This document shows positions 1 through 5,792 of a stretch of 5,792 nt of DNA, piece by piece (the first letter of the stretch is position 1; every line of letters begins with the position of its first letter). The notes beneath the pieces were generated by a model that had not been told where the DNA came from, searched no databases, and saw nothing but the letters and a program-made list of their open reading frames with translations. The stretch is taken from contig SLIW01000200.1 of NCBI GenBank assembly GCA_007135435.1, positions 1 to 5,792 on the forward strand, given 5' to 3'. The translations under genes and the position numbers were made by a program. Source of the stretch: Natronomonas sp. (lineage in GTDB: Archaea; Halobacteriota; Halobacteria; Halobacteriales; Haloarculaceae).

Positions 1-583
1 GGGCACCGCCCGCCTGGAGGTACTGGTCGACGTCCTCCCGGAGCACGCGCCCGTTCGGGCCCGACCCGGGGACGTCGCCGATGTCCACGCCCTGCTCGCG
101 GGCGTAGCGCCTGGTCGACGGCGCGGCGAAGACCCGATCCGTCTCTGCCGCCGATCCGTCCTCGTCCCCGACGCGTGAGACGGCCGATCGCGGGGCGTCG
201 GTCGCCTCCGTTCCCGTCGCCTCCGCCTCGGCCGCATCCGCCGTTTCGTCCTCCTCGGCCGCGTCCACCGCCCCTCCGGTGGCGGATCCGGCGTCCTCGA
301 ACCCCTGCTGGCGCGGCGGGTTCGCCGTCTCGAAGACCGCGATCACCTCGCCGACCTGAACCATCTCGCCCGGGTCGGCCGCCAGCTCGACGACCGTCCC
401 GGTACAGGGCGTCGGGATCTCGACGACGGCCTTGTCGGTCTCCACGTCGCAGAGGGGGTCGTCCTCGCGGACCTCCGCGCCCGCCTCGACGTGCCACTCG
501 ACGATCTCGGCCTCCGTCAGCCCCTCGCCGGGGTCGGGGAGCCGGAACTCGTAGCGCTGGGTCTCCTCGGTATCAGAACTCAT
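1..583 (-). CDS. 2-oxoacid dehydrogenase complex E2 component (dihydrolipoamide acyltransferase), N-terminal part, cut by window edge
   Basis: This is the acyltransferase core of a 2-oxoacid dehydrogenase complex. Its lipoyl arm takes the acyl group from E1, passes it to CoA and is reoxidised by E3. I translated 194 residues before the left edge. Residues about 11-84 are a single lipoyl domain with the motif [10 protein letters not shown]; Lys51 is the expected lipoylation site. Residues about 87-148 are an Ala/Glu/Asp/Thr-rich flexible linker of haloarchaeal character. Residues about 151-189 are the peripheral subunit-binding domain ([15 protein letters not shown], then [11 protein letters not shown]), which docks E3 or E1. 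The catalytic domain with its HxxxDG motif lies outside the window. The ATG at 583 overlaps the end of E1 beta by 11 bp and is preceded by a GGTGAT Shine-Dalgarno, so translation is probably coupled. The domains are certain. The acyl substrate is not. Confidence 0.93.
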   Translation of the reverse strand, partial: MSSDTEETQRYEFRLPDPGEGLTEAEIVEWHVEAGAEVREDDPLCDVETDKAVVEIPTPCTGTVVELAADPGEMVQVGEVIAVFETANPPRQQGFEDAGSATGGAVDAAEEDETADAAEAEATGTEATDAPRSAVSRVGDEDGSAAETDRVFAAPSTRRYAREQGVDIGDVPGSGPNGRVLREDVDQYLQAGGA

Positions 584-1583
584 AGTTCATCACCGCCTCG
601 ATCGCGTGCTGGGCCCGGTCGGCGTCCGGCAGGTAGGCGTCCTCGACCTGGTGGCCGGGGAAGTGGACGTCGTAGCCGGTCGCGCGCTTGATCGGCGCGT
701 GCAGGTGGTCGAGCGCGTACTCGTTGATCAGCGCCGAGATCTCCGCGCCGAGGCCGAGCGTCCGCCGCGCCTCGTGCAGGACGACCGCCCGACCGGTCTT
801 CTTCACCGACTCGAGGATGGTCTCGACGTCCAGCGGCGACAGCGTCCGCAGGTCGACGATCTCCACGTCGGCGTCGACCGCGTCAGCGGCCGTCACGGCG
901 TGGCGGACCATCGCGCCCCAGGTGTACACCGTGACGTCCTCGCCGTGGCGGACGTACCGCGCCTCGTCGAGGGAGATGGTGTACTCCTCGTCGGGGACGG
1001 GCTCGGTGCCGCCGCGGTAGATCTTCTTCGGCTCGAGGAAGAACGCCGGGTCGTCGTCGCGGATGGTCGCCGCGAGCAGCCCCTTCGTCTCGTACGGGGT
1101 CGAGGGGACGACCACCCGGACGCCGGGGGTGTGTACCAGGAAGGTCTCGGTGGACTCGGAGTGATACTCCGAGGACTTGATGCCGCCGCTGTAGGGCATC
1201 CGGACCGTCATCGGCACCTCGAGCGCCCCGCCAGAGCGCTCGTGCATCTTCGCCATCGTGTACATGAACTGGCCGAAGGCGGGGTAGAAGAAGCCCATGA
1301 ACTGGATCTCCGGCACGACGCGACAGCCCCGCATCGCCATCCCGACGGCCGTCCCGAGGATGCCGTTCTCCGACAGCGGCGTGTCGATCACGCGCTCCTC
1401 GCCGAACTCCTCGTGGAGGCCCTCCGTCGCGCGGTAGACGCCGCCGATCGGCCCGATGTCGTAGCCCAGCAGCCTGACGCTGTCGTCGCGCTGCATCTCC
1501 TGGCGGAGCGTCTCGTTGACCGCCGTCACGATGTTCATCTCGCGACCCTCCTGGCCGTCCCGGGGCTCGGCGTGGAGGCTCAT
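573..1583 (-). CDS. 2-oxoacid dehydrogenase E1 component, beta subunit (branched-chain type)
   Basis: This is the beta chain of the alpha2-beta2 thiamine-diphosphate (ThDP) decarboxylase that oxidises a 2-oxoacid and reductively acylates the E2 lipoyl arm. It has 336 residues from the ATG at 1583, normal for the family. The N-terminal pyrimidine-binding domain includes [10 protein letters not shown] (47-56) and [11 protein letters not shown], where Glu72 matches the Glu that activates the ThDP aminopyrimidine. [14 protein letters not shown] (92-105) and His141 in YHSES follow, then the C-terminal transketolase-like domain with [10 protein letters not shown]. Similarity from memory is greater to branched-chain E1 beta (EIQF, PAF, HSxS, FFLEPK) than to pyruvate E1 beta. 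The usual GEDVG near residue 40 reads GYDIG here. The start overlaps the E1 alpha stop as ATGA. A second well-placed start at 1538 would give 321 residues beginning MNIVTAVNE, close to the usual family N-terminus. Confidence 0.94.
   Translation of the reverse strand: MSLHAEPRDGQEGREMNIVTAVNETLRQEMQRDDSVRLLGYDIGPIGGVYRATEGLHEEFGEERVIDTPLSENGILGTAVGMAMRGCRVVPEIQFMGFFYPAFGQFMYTMAKMHERSGGALEVPMTVRMPYSGGIKSSEYHSESTETFLVHTPGVRVVVPSTPYETKGLLAATIRDDDPAFFLEPKKIYRGGTEPVPDEEYTISLDEARYVRHGEDVTVYTWGAMVRHAVTAADAVDADVEIVDLRTLSPLDVETILESVKKTGRAVVLHEARRTLGLGAEISALINEYALDHLHAPIKRATGYDVHFPGHQVEDAYLPDADRAQHAIEAVMNYEF
589..594 (-). promoter_or_regulatory. ribosome binding site for E2
   Basis: GGTGAT lies 5 nt upstream of the E2 ATG at 583 and matches the 3' part of the AGGAGGTGAT Shine-Dalgarno consensus. 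It is embedded in the final codons of E1 beta and supports re-initiation across the 11-bp overlap. Confidence 0.55.
1547..1552 (-). promoter_or_regulatory. possible second ribosome binding site for E1 beta, internal start
   Basis: AGGAGG lies 8 nt upstream of the in-frame ATG at 1538 and is an excellent match to the archaeal anti-Shine-Dalgarno. A start there removes 15 charged, poorly conserved residues and leaves MNIVTAVNE, which looks like the usual E1 beta N-terminus. Either start, or both, may be used. Confidence 0.5.
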
Positions 1584-2716
1584 TCCAGTCCCTCCCCGGT
1601 GAAGTCGGCGAACGGGTTCGCCCCGGCGCGCTCGGCCGCCAGCTCCTGGCGCTGGTGGCGCTCGCTCCAGCTCGTCGCCTGGAGGTGGTTGTCGAACATC
1701 GTCTCGGGGTCCGAGATCGGCACCTCGCGGGCCCGGTCGACCGCCTCCTGGACCTCCTCGCGGAGCGCCTCGCGGTACCGCTCGGGGTCCTCGTCGTCGA
1801 TCACCCCGCGGTCGAGCAGGAAGGCCTCGAGACGGTCGACGGGGTCCTTGTCCTCCCAGTAGTCGCGCTCGTCCTCGTCGCGGTAGACGCTCTCCTCGTC
1901 GGCGGTGTTGTGCTCGACCATCCGGTAGGTGACCGCCTCGATGAAGGTCGGCCCACCTCCGTCGCGGGCGCGCTCGACGGCCTCCCGGGTCGCCTCGTAC
2001 ACCGCGAGGACGTCGTTCCCATCCACGCGTTCGTGGGGCACGCCGTGGGCCTCGGCCTTCCGGGCGAAGGTCTCCGCCGCCGTCTGGCGGTGGGCGGGGA
2101 CCGAGATCGCCCACTGGTTGTTCTGGCAGATCGTGACGGCGGGCGCCTCGAAGACGCCCGCGAAGTTCAGCGCCTCGTGGAAGTCCCCCTCGCTGGTCGA
2201 GCCGTCGCCGATGTACGACAGCGTCACGCGGTCGTCCCCCTGGAATCGGTCGACCATGGCCGACCCGACGGCGTTGGCGACGTTCACCGCCAGCGGGACG
2301 TAGACGGGCGTGAAGGTCACCTCGGGTTCGCCCTCCAGCGGCAGGTGCTCGTTGATCGTCTCCGGTTCGGCGCCCATCAGCCCCGCGATGGCCCGGTCCA
2401 TCCGGGCGTTCCAGTACAGCAGCGCCGACGTCTGCCGGTAGGTCGGGAAGCACCAGTCGCCCGGCGCCAGCGCGGCCGCGGAGCCACAGGCGACGGCCTC
2501 CTCGCCCGTGGATCGGGCGATGATGCTCACCTCGCCGCGGCGCTGCATCCGGAGCGTCTTCTCGTCGAGCGCGCGCGTCTGCAGCATCGTGCGGTACATC
2601 CGGCGCAGCGTCTCCTCGTCGTCGGCGACCGACGGCAGGTCGTCGACGGGGTCCCCGTCGGGATCCAGGACGCGGTAGAAGTCCTCCGCTGGTCTGCGTT
2701 CGGTCCACTGTGGCAT
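1580..2716 (-). CDS. 2-oxoacid dehydrogenase E1 component, alpha subunit (branched-chain type)
   Basis: This is the ThDP-binding alpha chain of E1, pairing with the beta chain encoded immediately downstream. It has 378 residues, a typical length. Visible landmarks are STGEEAVACGSAAAL (69-83), TYRQ (92-95; Tyr93-Arg94 near the cofactor phosphate), the ThDP/Mg motif GDGSTSEGD (170-178) ending in NNQWAIS (199-205), RVDGNDVLAVY (230-240), and the active-site loop around His269 (YRMVEHNTADEES). The loop and the following YWEDKDPVDRL resemble branched-chain E1 alpha (YRIGHHSTSDD) more than pyruvate E1 alpha. The stretch that in branched-chain E1 alpha reads SSPLATQ and binds K+ is YVPLAVN here (139-145). 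I chose the ATG at 2716 because a TATA-like box lies about 30 bp upstream; the frame stays open to an ATG at 2863, but that extension is Arg/Pro-rich and contains the promoter. Substrate is unknown; haloarchaea often carry several such paralogues. Confidence 0.94.
   Translation of the reverse strand: MPQWTERRPAEDFYRVLDPDGDPVDDLPSVADDEETLRRMYRTMLQTRALDEKTLRMQRRGEVSIIARSTGEEAVACGSAAALAPGDWCFPTYRQTSALLYWNARMDRAIAGLMGAEPETINEHLPLEGEPEVTFTPVYVPLAVNVANAVGSAMVDRFQGDDRVTLSYIGDGSTSEGDFHEALNFAGVFEAPAVTICQNNQWAISVPAHRQTAAETFARKAEAHGVPHERVDGNDVLAVYEATREAVERARDGGGPTFIEAVTYRMVEHNTADEESVYRDEDERDYWEDKDPVDRLEAFLLDRGVIDDEDPERYREALREEVQEAVDRAREVPISDPETMFDNHLQATSWSERHQRQELAAERAGANPFADFTGEGLE
1591..1595 (-). promoter_or_regulatory. 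ribosome binding site for E1 beta, first start
   Basis: GGAGG, within the longer run GGGGAGGG, lies 7 nt upstream of the ATG at 1583, inside the last codons of E1 alpha. Together with the ATGA stop/start overlap it favours this start and coupled translation of the two E1 chains, which assemble in equal number. Confidence 0.7.
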
Positions 2717-2957
2717 GGTGCCACTATTCGCGGTGGGGAGAAGTAAATACGTTCGGTACACCGCCGCAGGTTTCCGAAGGTGTGTCGGGACGAACCAGCA
2801 GGACGTTCGGGGGCTCCCGCCCGGAGTGGGCCGCCGGCTGGTCCATCTAGAATCCGTTGCCATCCGCTCAGTCGTCCGGCCGACGTTGCCATCCGCCCAT
2901 TCATCCGGCCGACGCTGCTACCTCCCTCAGTCGTCCAGCCGATGCCGCCGACCCCCC
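2717..2957. other. intergenic gap between mutS and the E1 alpha gene
   Basis: This gap holds the mutS-tail repeats (2861-2957 side), about 100 bp of unassigned GC-rich sequence, and the E1 alpha promoter (near 2744-2756). I see no convincing coding region: the open frames across it are Arg/Pro-rich or repeat-encoded. No U-rich tract of the archaeal terminator type is visible on the minus strand after the mutS stop. Read-through from mutS into the OADHC operon therefore cannot be excluded. Confidence 0.7.
2744..2756 (-). promoter_or_regulatory. BRE/TATA promoter of the E1 alpha - E1 beta - E2 operon
   Basis: The minus strand reads CCGAACGTATTTACTT. TATTTA (2749-2744) is the only AT-rich block in the gap and fits the haloarchaeal TATA box. 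The purine-rich CCGAAC just upstream (2756-2751) is a plausible BRE (TFB recognition element). The box centre lies about 30 bp from the ATG at 2716, so the 5' leader should be only a few bases. This also supports 2716 over the further-upstream in-frame ATG as the true start. Confidence 0.7.
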
Positions 2958-2979
2958 TCAGTCGTCCAGCCGCCGCTGC
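2861..2979. repeat. degenerate ~30-bp tandem repeats derived from the mutS 3' end
   Basis: Four diverged units can be aligned: 2861-2889, 2890-2918, 2919-2948 and 2949-2979, that is 29, 29, 30 and 31 bp. The unit nearest mutS contains the last coding codons and the TGA of mutS. The next unit repeats CCTCAGTCGTCCAGCCG exactly, including the stop-codon complement. The two outer units share catccgc and tccggccgacg with each other. The TGA is kept in three units (complement at 2958-2960, 2927-2929, 2868-2870) and lost in the second-furthest. The pattern fits an old tandem duplication of the gene's tail followed by drift. Confidence 0.75.
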
Positions 2980-5636
2980 CACTCCTGGACCCGGCCCATG
3001 AGCTCGACGGGGGGCACCTCGCTCACGTCGGTCTCCCGGAGCTCCTCGAGGACCGACTTCGTCCCCGGCGGCAGCTCCTGGTCGTCACCGCCGTCGGACG
3101 CGTCCGCGTCCGACGAGGCTCGCCTCGCGCCGCTCGGCTCACCGCCGTCAGCGGACGCGCTCCCCCTGAACTCGCCCGCCCCGAGGTCGAAGACGACCTG
3201 GCGGGTCCCGTCGGCGTCGCCGCCGCGGACGTCGAGGGCCTTCTCGCGACGGAGCCGATCGAGGACGTCGCGGGCGCGGTCGACCACCGGCTCCGGGACC
3301 CCGGCGAGGTCGGCGACGTGGACGCCGTAGGATCGGTCGGTGGCGCCCTCGGCGACCGTCCGGAGGAACGTGACCTCGCCCTCCCGTTCGTCCGCGGCGA
3401 CGTGGACGTTCGCGACCCGGGGGAGCTGGTCGGCGAGCTCCGTGAGCTCGTGGTAGTGGGTCGCGAACAGGGTGAACGCGCCCACCTCGTTGTGGAGGTA
3501 CTCCGTGGCGGCCCAGGCGATGGAGACCCCGTCGTAGGTCGAGGTGCCCCGGCCCACCTCGTCGAGGACGACGAGCGACTCGTCGGTCGCCGAGTGGAGG
3601 ATGTTCGACAGCTCCTCCATCTCGACCATGAACGTCGAGCGGCCGCCGGCGAGCTCGTCGAGGGCGCCGACCCGGGTGTAGATGCCGTCGACGAGGCCCA
3701 CCCGGGCGGCGTCGGCGGGGACGAAGCTCCCGACCTGCGCGAGCAGGGTGACGAGCGCCGCCTGGCGCATGTACGTCGACTTGCCGGACATGTTCGGGCC
3801 CGTCACCAGGAGGAAGCGCCGCTCGCGGTCGAGGTGGAGGTCGTTCGGGACGAACTCCACCTCCGTCTCGACCACCGGGTGGCGGCCCGCCTCGACCGAC
3901 AGGACGCGCTCGTCGGTCAGCGCCGGGCGACACCAGCCCCGCCTGGCGGCGTGGACCGCCAGCGAGCAGTGGACGTCGAGCTCGGCGACGGCCCGGCCCA
4001 CCTGCTGGAGGAGCGCCGCCTCGGCGGCGACCGTCTCGCGGAGCCGACAGAACGCCTCGTACTCGCGCTCGCCGCGCGCCTCCTCGAGGCGGAGCACCTC
4101 CCGCTCCCGCTCGCGCAGTTCGTCGAAGACGTACCGCTCGGCGTTCTTCAGCGTCTTGATCCCCTCGTAGTGGTCGGGGACCGCGTCGGCCTCGGACTTC
4201 GGGACCTGGACGTAGTAGCCGTCGGTCTTGTTCCGACCCACGGTGACCCGCGAGAGCCCGTGCTGTCGGGACTCGCGCTCCTCGAGCGTCTCGAAGAACT
4301 CGACGGCGTCCTCGTGGCGGGCGACGAGGTCGTCCAGTTCGTCGTCGTAGCCCCGCCTGATGAGCCCGCCCTCGCGGAGGGTCTTCGGCGGGTCGTCCGC
4401 GAGCGCGTCGAGGGACTCCCGCAGGTCGGCGATCGCCCCGCGGTCGAGGTCGGCGAGGAGGTCCGCGACCGGCGAGTCCGCGAGGCGAGGCGAGCCCTCG
4501 ACCTGCTCGGCGACGGTGGGCACCAGCGCGAGCGTCTCGCGGGCCCGCAGGAGGGTCCGGGCGTCGGCGCGGCCGGAGACCGCGCGGCTGGCGACCCGCT
4601 CGAGGTCGTAGGCGTCGGCGAGCGTCTCGCGCAGGCCCTCGCGGGCGAGCGCCTCCGCGGCGAGGGCGTCGACGGCCTCCTGGCGGCGCCGGATCTCGCC
4701 CTCCCGGCGCAATGGTCGCGCGAGCCGCTCGCGGAGCAGGCGGCCGCCCGCGCTCGTCTCGGTGTGGTCGAGCACCTCGAACAGCGAGCGGCCCCGCCGC
4801 GTCATCGGCTCGACGAGCTCGAGGTTCCGCTGGGTGGTCGCGTCCAGCGCGACGTGGTCGTCGGGTTCGTACGATCCGAGGCGGGTCACCGACGCGAGCG
4901 CGCCGACCCCGGTCTCGGCGACGTAGTCGACGGCGGCGCCCGCCGCGACGACCGCCGCCTCCGCGAGCCCGACGGTCTCGACCGCGTCGCCGAACTGCTC
5001 GCGGAGGGTGTGGCGGGCCCGCCCCGGCGCGAACGCCTCGGTGTCGTGGAGCGTCGTCCGGGCGTCCAGGCGGTCGTCCAGCCGCGCGAGGAAGGCGTCG
5101 TCGCTGCGGACCTCCGGGCCGGGGAGGACCTCCACCGGCGCGAACCGGTAGCACTCGGTGAGGGCGCGCTCCAGGGCGTCGGGCCCGGAGACGGCCGTCG
5201 TCCGGAACCGGCCCGTCGTCACGTCGCAGAACGCGAGCCCGTAGGCGTCGTCGACGAGCGCGACGCTCGCGAGGTACTGGGCGTCGGCGTCGTCGGTCTC
5301 GAGGAGCGTCCCCGGCGTGACGACGCGGACGACCTCCCGGACGATCTCGCCCTCGCCCTCGTCGCTGCCGACCTCCCGCTGGTCGGCGACGGCGACCCGG
5401 TAGCCCCGCTCGACGAGCGCCGTGAGGTACGGCGTGAGGTCGTCGACGGGGACGCCGGCCATCTCGTAGGTCTCGCCGCCGGCGGACCGCTCGGAGACCT
5501 TCAGGTCGAGCTCGTCCCCGACCGTCACCGCGTCCTCGCCGAAGAACTCGTAGAAGTCGCCCATCTGCATCGCGAGCAGGTCGGCCTCCGTGCCGGCCTT
5601 GAGGTCGAAGAACTCCCCGACGATGCCGCTGGCCAT
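2958..5636 (-). CDS. mutS: DNA mismatch repair ATPase MutS
   Basis: This protein recognises mismatches and small loops and acts as an ATP-driven sliding clamp. It is complete at 892 residues, within the 850-900 usual for MutS1. Domain I (about 1-105) carries the mismatch-wedge motif Phe28-Tyr-Glu30 in MGDFYEFF and then MAGVPVDDLTPYL. The connector, core and clamp domains fill about 110-550. The ATPase domain has Walker A GPNMSGKST (613-621, Lys619), STFMVEM, Walker B/signature LDEVGRGTSTYDG with Asp692-Glu693, and the H-loop ATHYHEL with His727. These positions lie one residue from the E. coli equivalents. A disordered Ser/Asp/Gly linker (about 819-854) precedes a conserved-looking tail (855-892) ending in WQRRLDD, probably the C-terminal dimerisation helices. 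The ATG at 5636 lies about 27 bp below a TTTA element, suggesting a leaderless mRNA. No mutL is visible. Haloarchaea can carry several MutS paralogues; I cannot say which this is. Confidence 0.97.
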   Translation of the reverse strand: MASGIVGEFFDLKAGTEADLLAMQMGDFYEFFGEDAVTVGDELDLKVSERSAGGETYEMAGVPVDDLTPYLTALVERGYRVAVADQREVGSDEGEGEIVREVVRVVTPGTLLETDDADAQYLASVALVDDAYGLAFCDVTTGRFRTTAVSGPDALERALTECYRFAPVEVLPGPEVRSDDAFLARLDDRLDARTTLHDTEAFAPGRARHTLREQFGDAVETVGLAEAAVVAAGAAVDYVAETGVGALASVTRLGSYEPDDHVALDATTQRNLELVEPMTRRGRSLFEVLDHTETSAGGRLLRERLARPLRREGEIRRRQEAVDALAAEALAREGLRETLADAYDLERVASRAVSGRADARTLLRARETLALVPTVAEQVEGSPRLADSPVADLLADLDRGAIADLRESLDALADDPPKTLREGGLIRRGYDDELDDLVARHEDAVEFFETLEERESRQHGLSRVTVGRNKTDGYYVQVPKSEADAVPDHYEGIKTLKNAERYVFDELREREREVLRLEEARGEREYEAFCRLRETVAAEAALLQQVGRAVAELDVHCSLAVHAARRGWCRPALTDERVLSVEAGRHPVVETEVEFVPNDLHLDRERRFLLVTGPNMSGKSTYMRQAALVTLLAQVGSFVPADAARVGLVDGIYTRVGALDELAGGRSTFMVEMEELSNILHSATDESLVVLDEVGRGTSTYDGVSIAWAATEYLHNEVGAFTLFATHYHELTELADQLPRVANVHVAADEREGEVTFLRTVAEGATDRSYGVHVADLAGVPEPVVDRARDVLDRLRREKALDVRGGDADGTRQVVFDLGAGEFRGSASADGGEPSGARRASSDADASDGGDDQELPPGTKSVLEELRETDVSEVPPVELMGRVQEWQRRLDD

Positions 5637-5659
5637 GGTGCACCCGCGTCGGCCGTCGG

Positions 5660-5666
5660 GTAAAGC
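5660..5666 (-). promoter_or_regulatory. TATA-like element of the mutS promoter
   Basis: The minus strand reads GCTTTACC, with TTTA at 5664-5661, in an otherwise very GC-rich gap. Its centre is about 27 bp upstream of the mutS ATG. The usual archaeal TATA-to-start spacing would therefore place the transcript start at or within a few bases of the ATG, giving a leaderless mRNA. No Shine-Dalgarno precedes the ATG, which fits this. The match to the haloarchaeal TTTAWA consensus is partial. Confidence 0.5.
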
Positions 5667-5705
5667 GTGACGGTACCCCGGTGGAAGTGGTCGGTCTGGG
5701 CGCTT

Positions 5706-5765
5706 CGTCTTTCGCCGCGCCTACTCGTCCTTCGCCGCGCCTACTCGTCCTTCGCCGCGCCTACT
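5706..5765. repeat. 20-bp tandem repeat, about 2.75 copies
   Basis: Two identical 20-bp units (5711-5730 and 5731-5750) are followed by a third that matches for its first 15 bp (5751-5765); the preceding 6 bp (5705-5710) resemble the end of a unit with one mismatch. On the minus strand the unit reads GGACGAGTAGGCGCGGCGAA. Each copy carries a TAG, at 5763-5761, 5743-5741 and 5723-5721. Because the period is 20, the three TAGs fall in three different frames. The array ends about 40 bp upstream of the mutS TATA-like element. Confidence 0.9.
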
Positions 5766-5792
5766 GCTCTTCGAGCGCTCCCTCGCTGGCCC
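5761..5792 (-). CDS. possible C-terminal end of an upstream gene, cut by window edge
   Basis: Reading the minus strand from the right edge, one frame gives ASEGALEEQ followed by TAG at 5763-5761. An acidic tail of this kind is typical of haloarchaeal proteins, and the same strand continues into mutS. The other two minus frames give Arg/Lys/Gly-rich peptides that end at later TAGs in the 20-bp repeat. Only nine codons are visible and the family cannot be named. The stretch could equally be non-coding. Confidence 0.3.
   Translation of the reverse strand, partial: ASEGALEEQ

Noticed and set aside
1584..2708. A long Arg/Pro/Gly-rich extension in frame with E1 beta, giving a 711-residue reading
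   Set aside because: It lies out of frame across the whole E1 alpha gene, which has all its motifs; only the part from 1583 or 1538 onward is real.
606..2746. Long plus-strand open frames opposite E1 alpha and E1 beta
   Set aside because: They are antisense shadows of two well-supported genes, with no family features of their own.
2749..2810. ACGTTCGG as a direct repeat (2749-2756 and 2803-2810), one copy overlapping the promoter, as a possible operator pair
   Set aside because: Only 8 bp in a GC-rich gap, 54 bp apart, with no symmetry; chance is a sufficient explanation.
2717..2863. An N-terminal extension of E1 alpha from an ATG at 2863
   Set aside because: The extra residues are basic and unlike the family, and the TATA/BRE promoter lies inside them.
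2861..2979. CRISPR array suggested by the ~30-bp period
   Set aside because: Units abut directly with no unique spacers and they diverge from each other; the origin in the mutS tail explains them.
2527..2982. A 151-codon minus-strand open frame spanning the gap and the start of E1 alpha
   Set aside because: Its N-terminal part merely reads the mutS-tail repeats in another frame and the rest is out of frame with E1 alpha; no family resemblance.
2715..5663. A 982-codon open frame on the plus strand, antisense to mutS
   Set aside because: Its sequence is a low-complexity Val/Glu/Arg/Leu mixture typical of the antisense of a GC-rich gene, it shows no recognisable domain, and mutS on the other strand is complete with all motifs.

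Overview
The window looks like haloarchaeal chromosome. It is very GC-rich, the predicted proteins are rich in Asp/Glu and poor in Lys, and the promoter elements sit so close to the start codons that transcripts should be almost leaderless. All four clear genes lie on the minus strand, so the window reads from right to left. No phylogenetic search was possible; the haloarchaeal assignment rests on these traits and on recognising the protein families.

Layout, in the direction of transcription. At 5761-5792 there may be the last few codons of an upstream gene. Its end runs into a 20-bp tandem repeat (about 5706-5765). A TATA-like element follows, then a complete mutS (5636-2958, 892 aa). The 241-bp gap after mutS (2717-2957) begins with degenerate ~30-bp copies of the mutS 3' end, stop codon included in most copies, and ends with a promoter. 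That promoter serves a tightly packed operon of a 2-oxoacid dehydrogenase complex (OADHC). The operon holds E1 alpha (2716-1580), E1 beta (1583-573) and the N-terminal half of the E2 acyltransferase (583 to the left edge). The gene overlaps of 4 bp and 11 bp, each with a Shine-Dalgarno sequence, suggest translational coupling.

E1 alpha and E1 beta together form the thiamine-diphosphate-dependent decarboxylase. E2 carries the lipoyl arm and binds E3 (dihydrolipoamide dehydrogenase), which would be expected beyond the left edge. The E1 subunits resemble the branched-chain 2-oxoacid dehydrogenase type more than the classical pyruvate type, but several positions are unusual and the substrate cannot be named. 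mutS appears to be an independent DNA-repair gene that happens to lie upstream.

I see no mobile element, CRISPR array, RNA gene or clear new system. The most unusual signal is that both intergenic regions contain tandem repeats built around the stop codon of the gene upstream. The long ORFs on the plus strand are GC-driven shadows.
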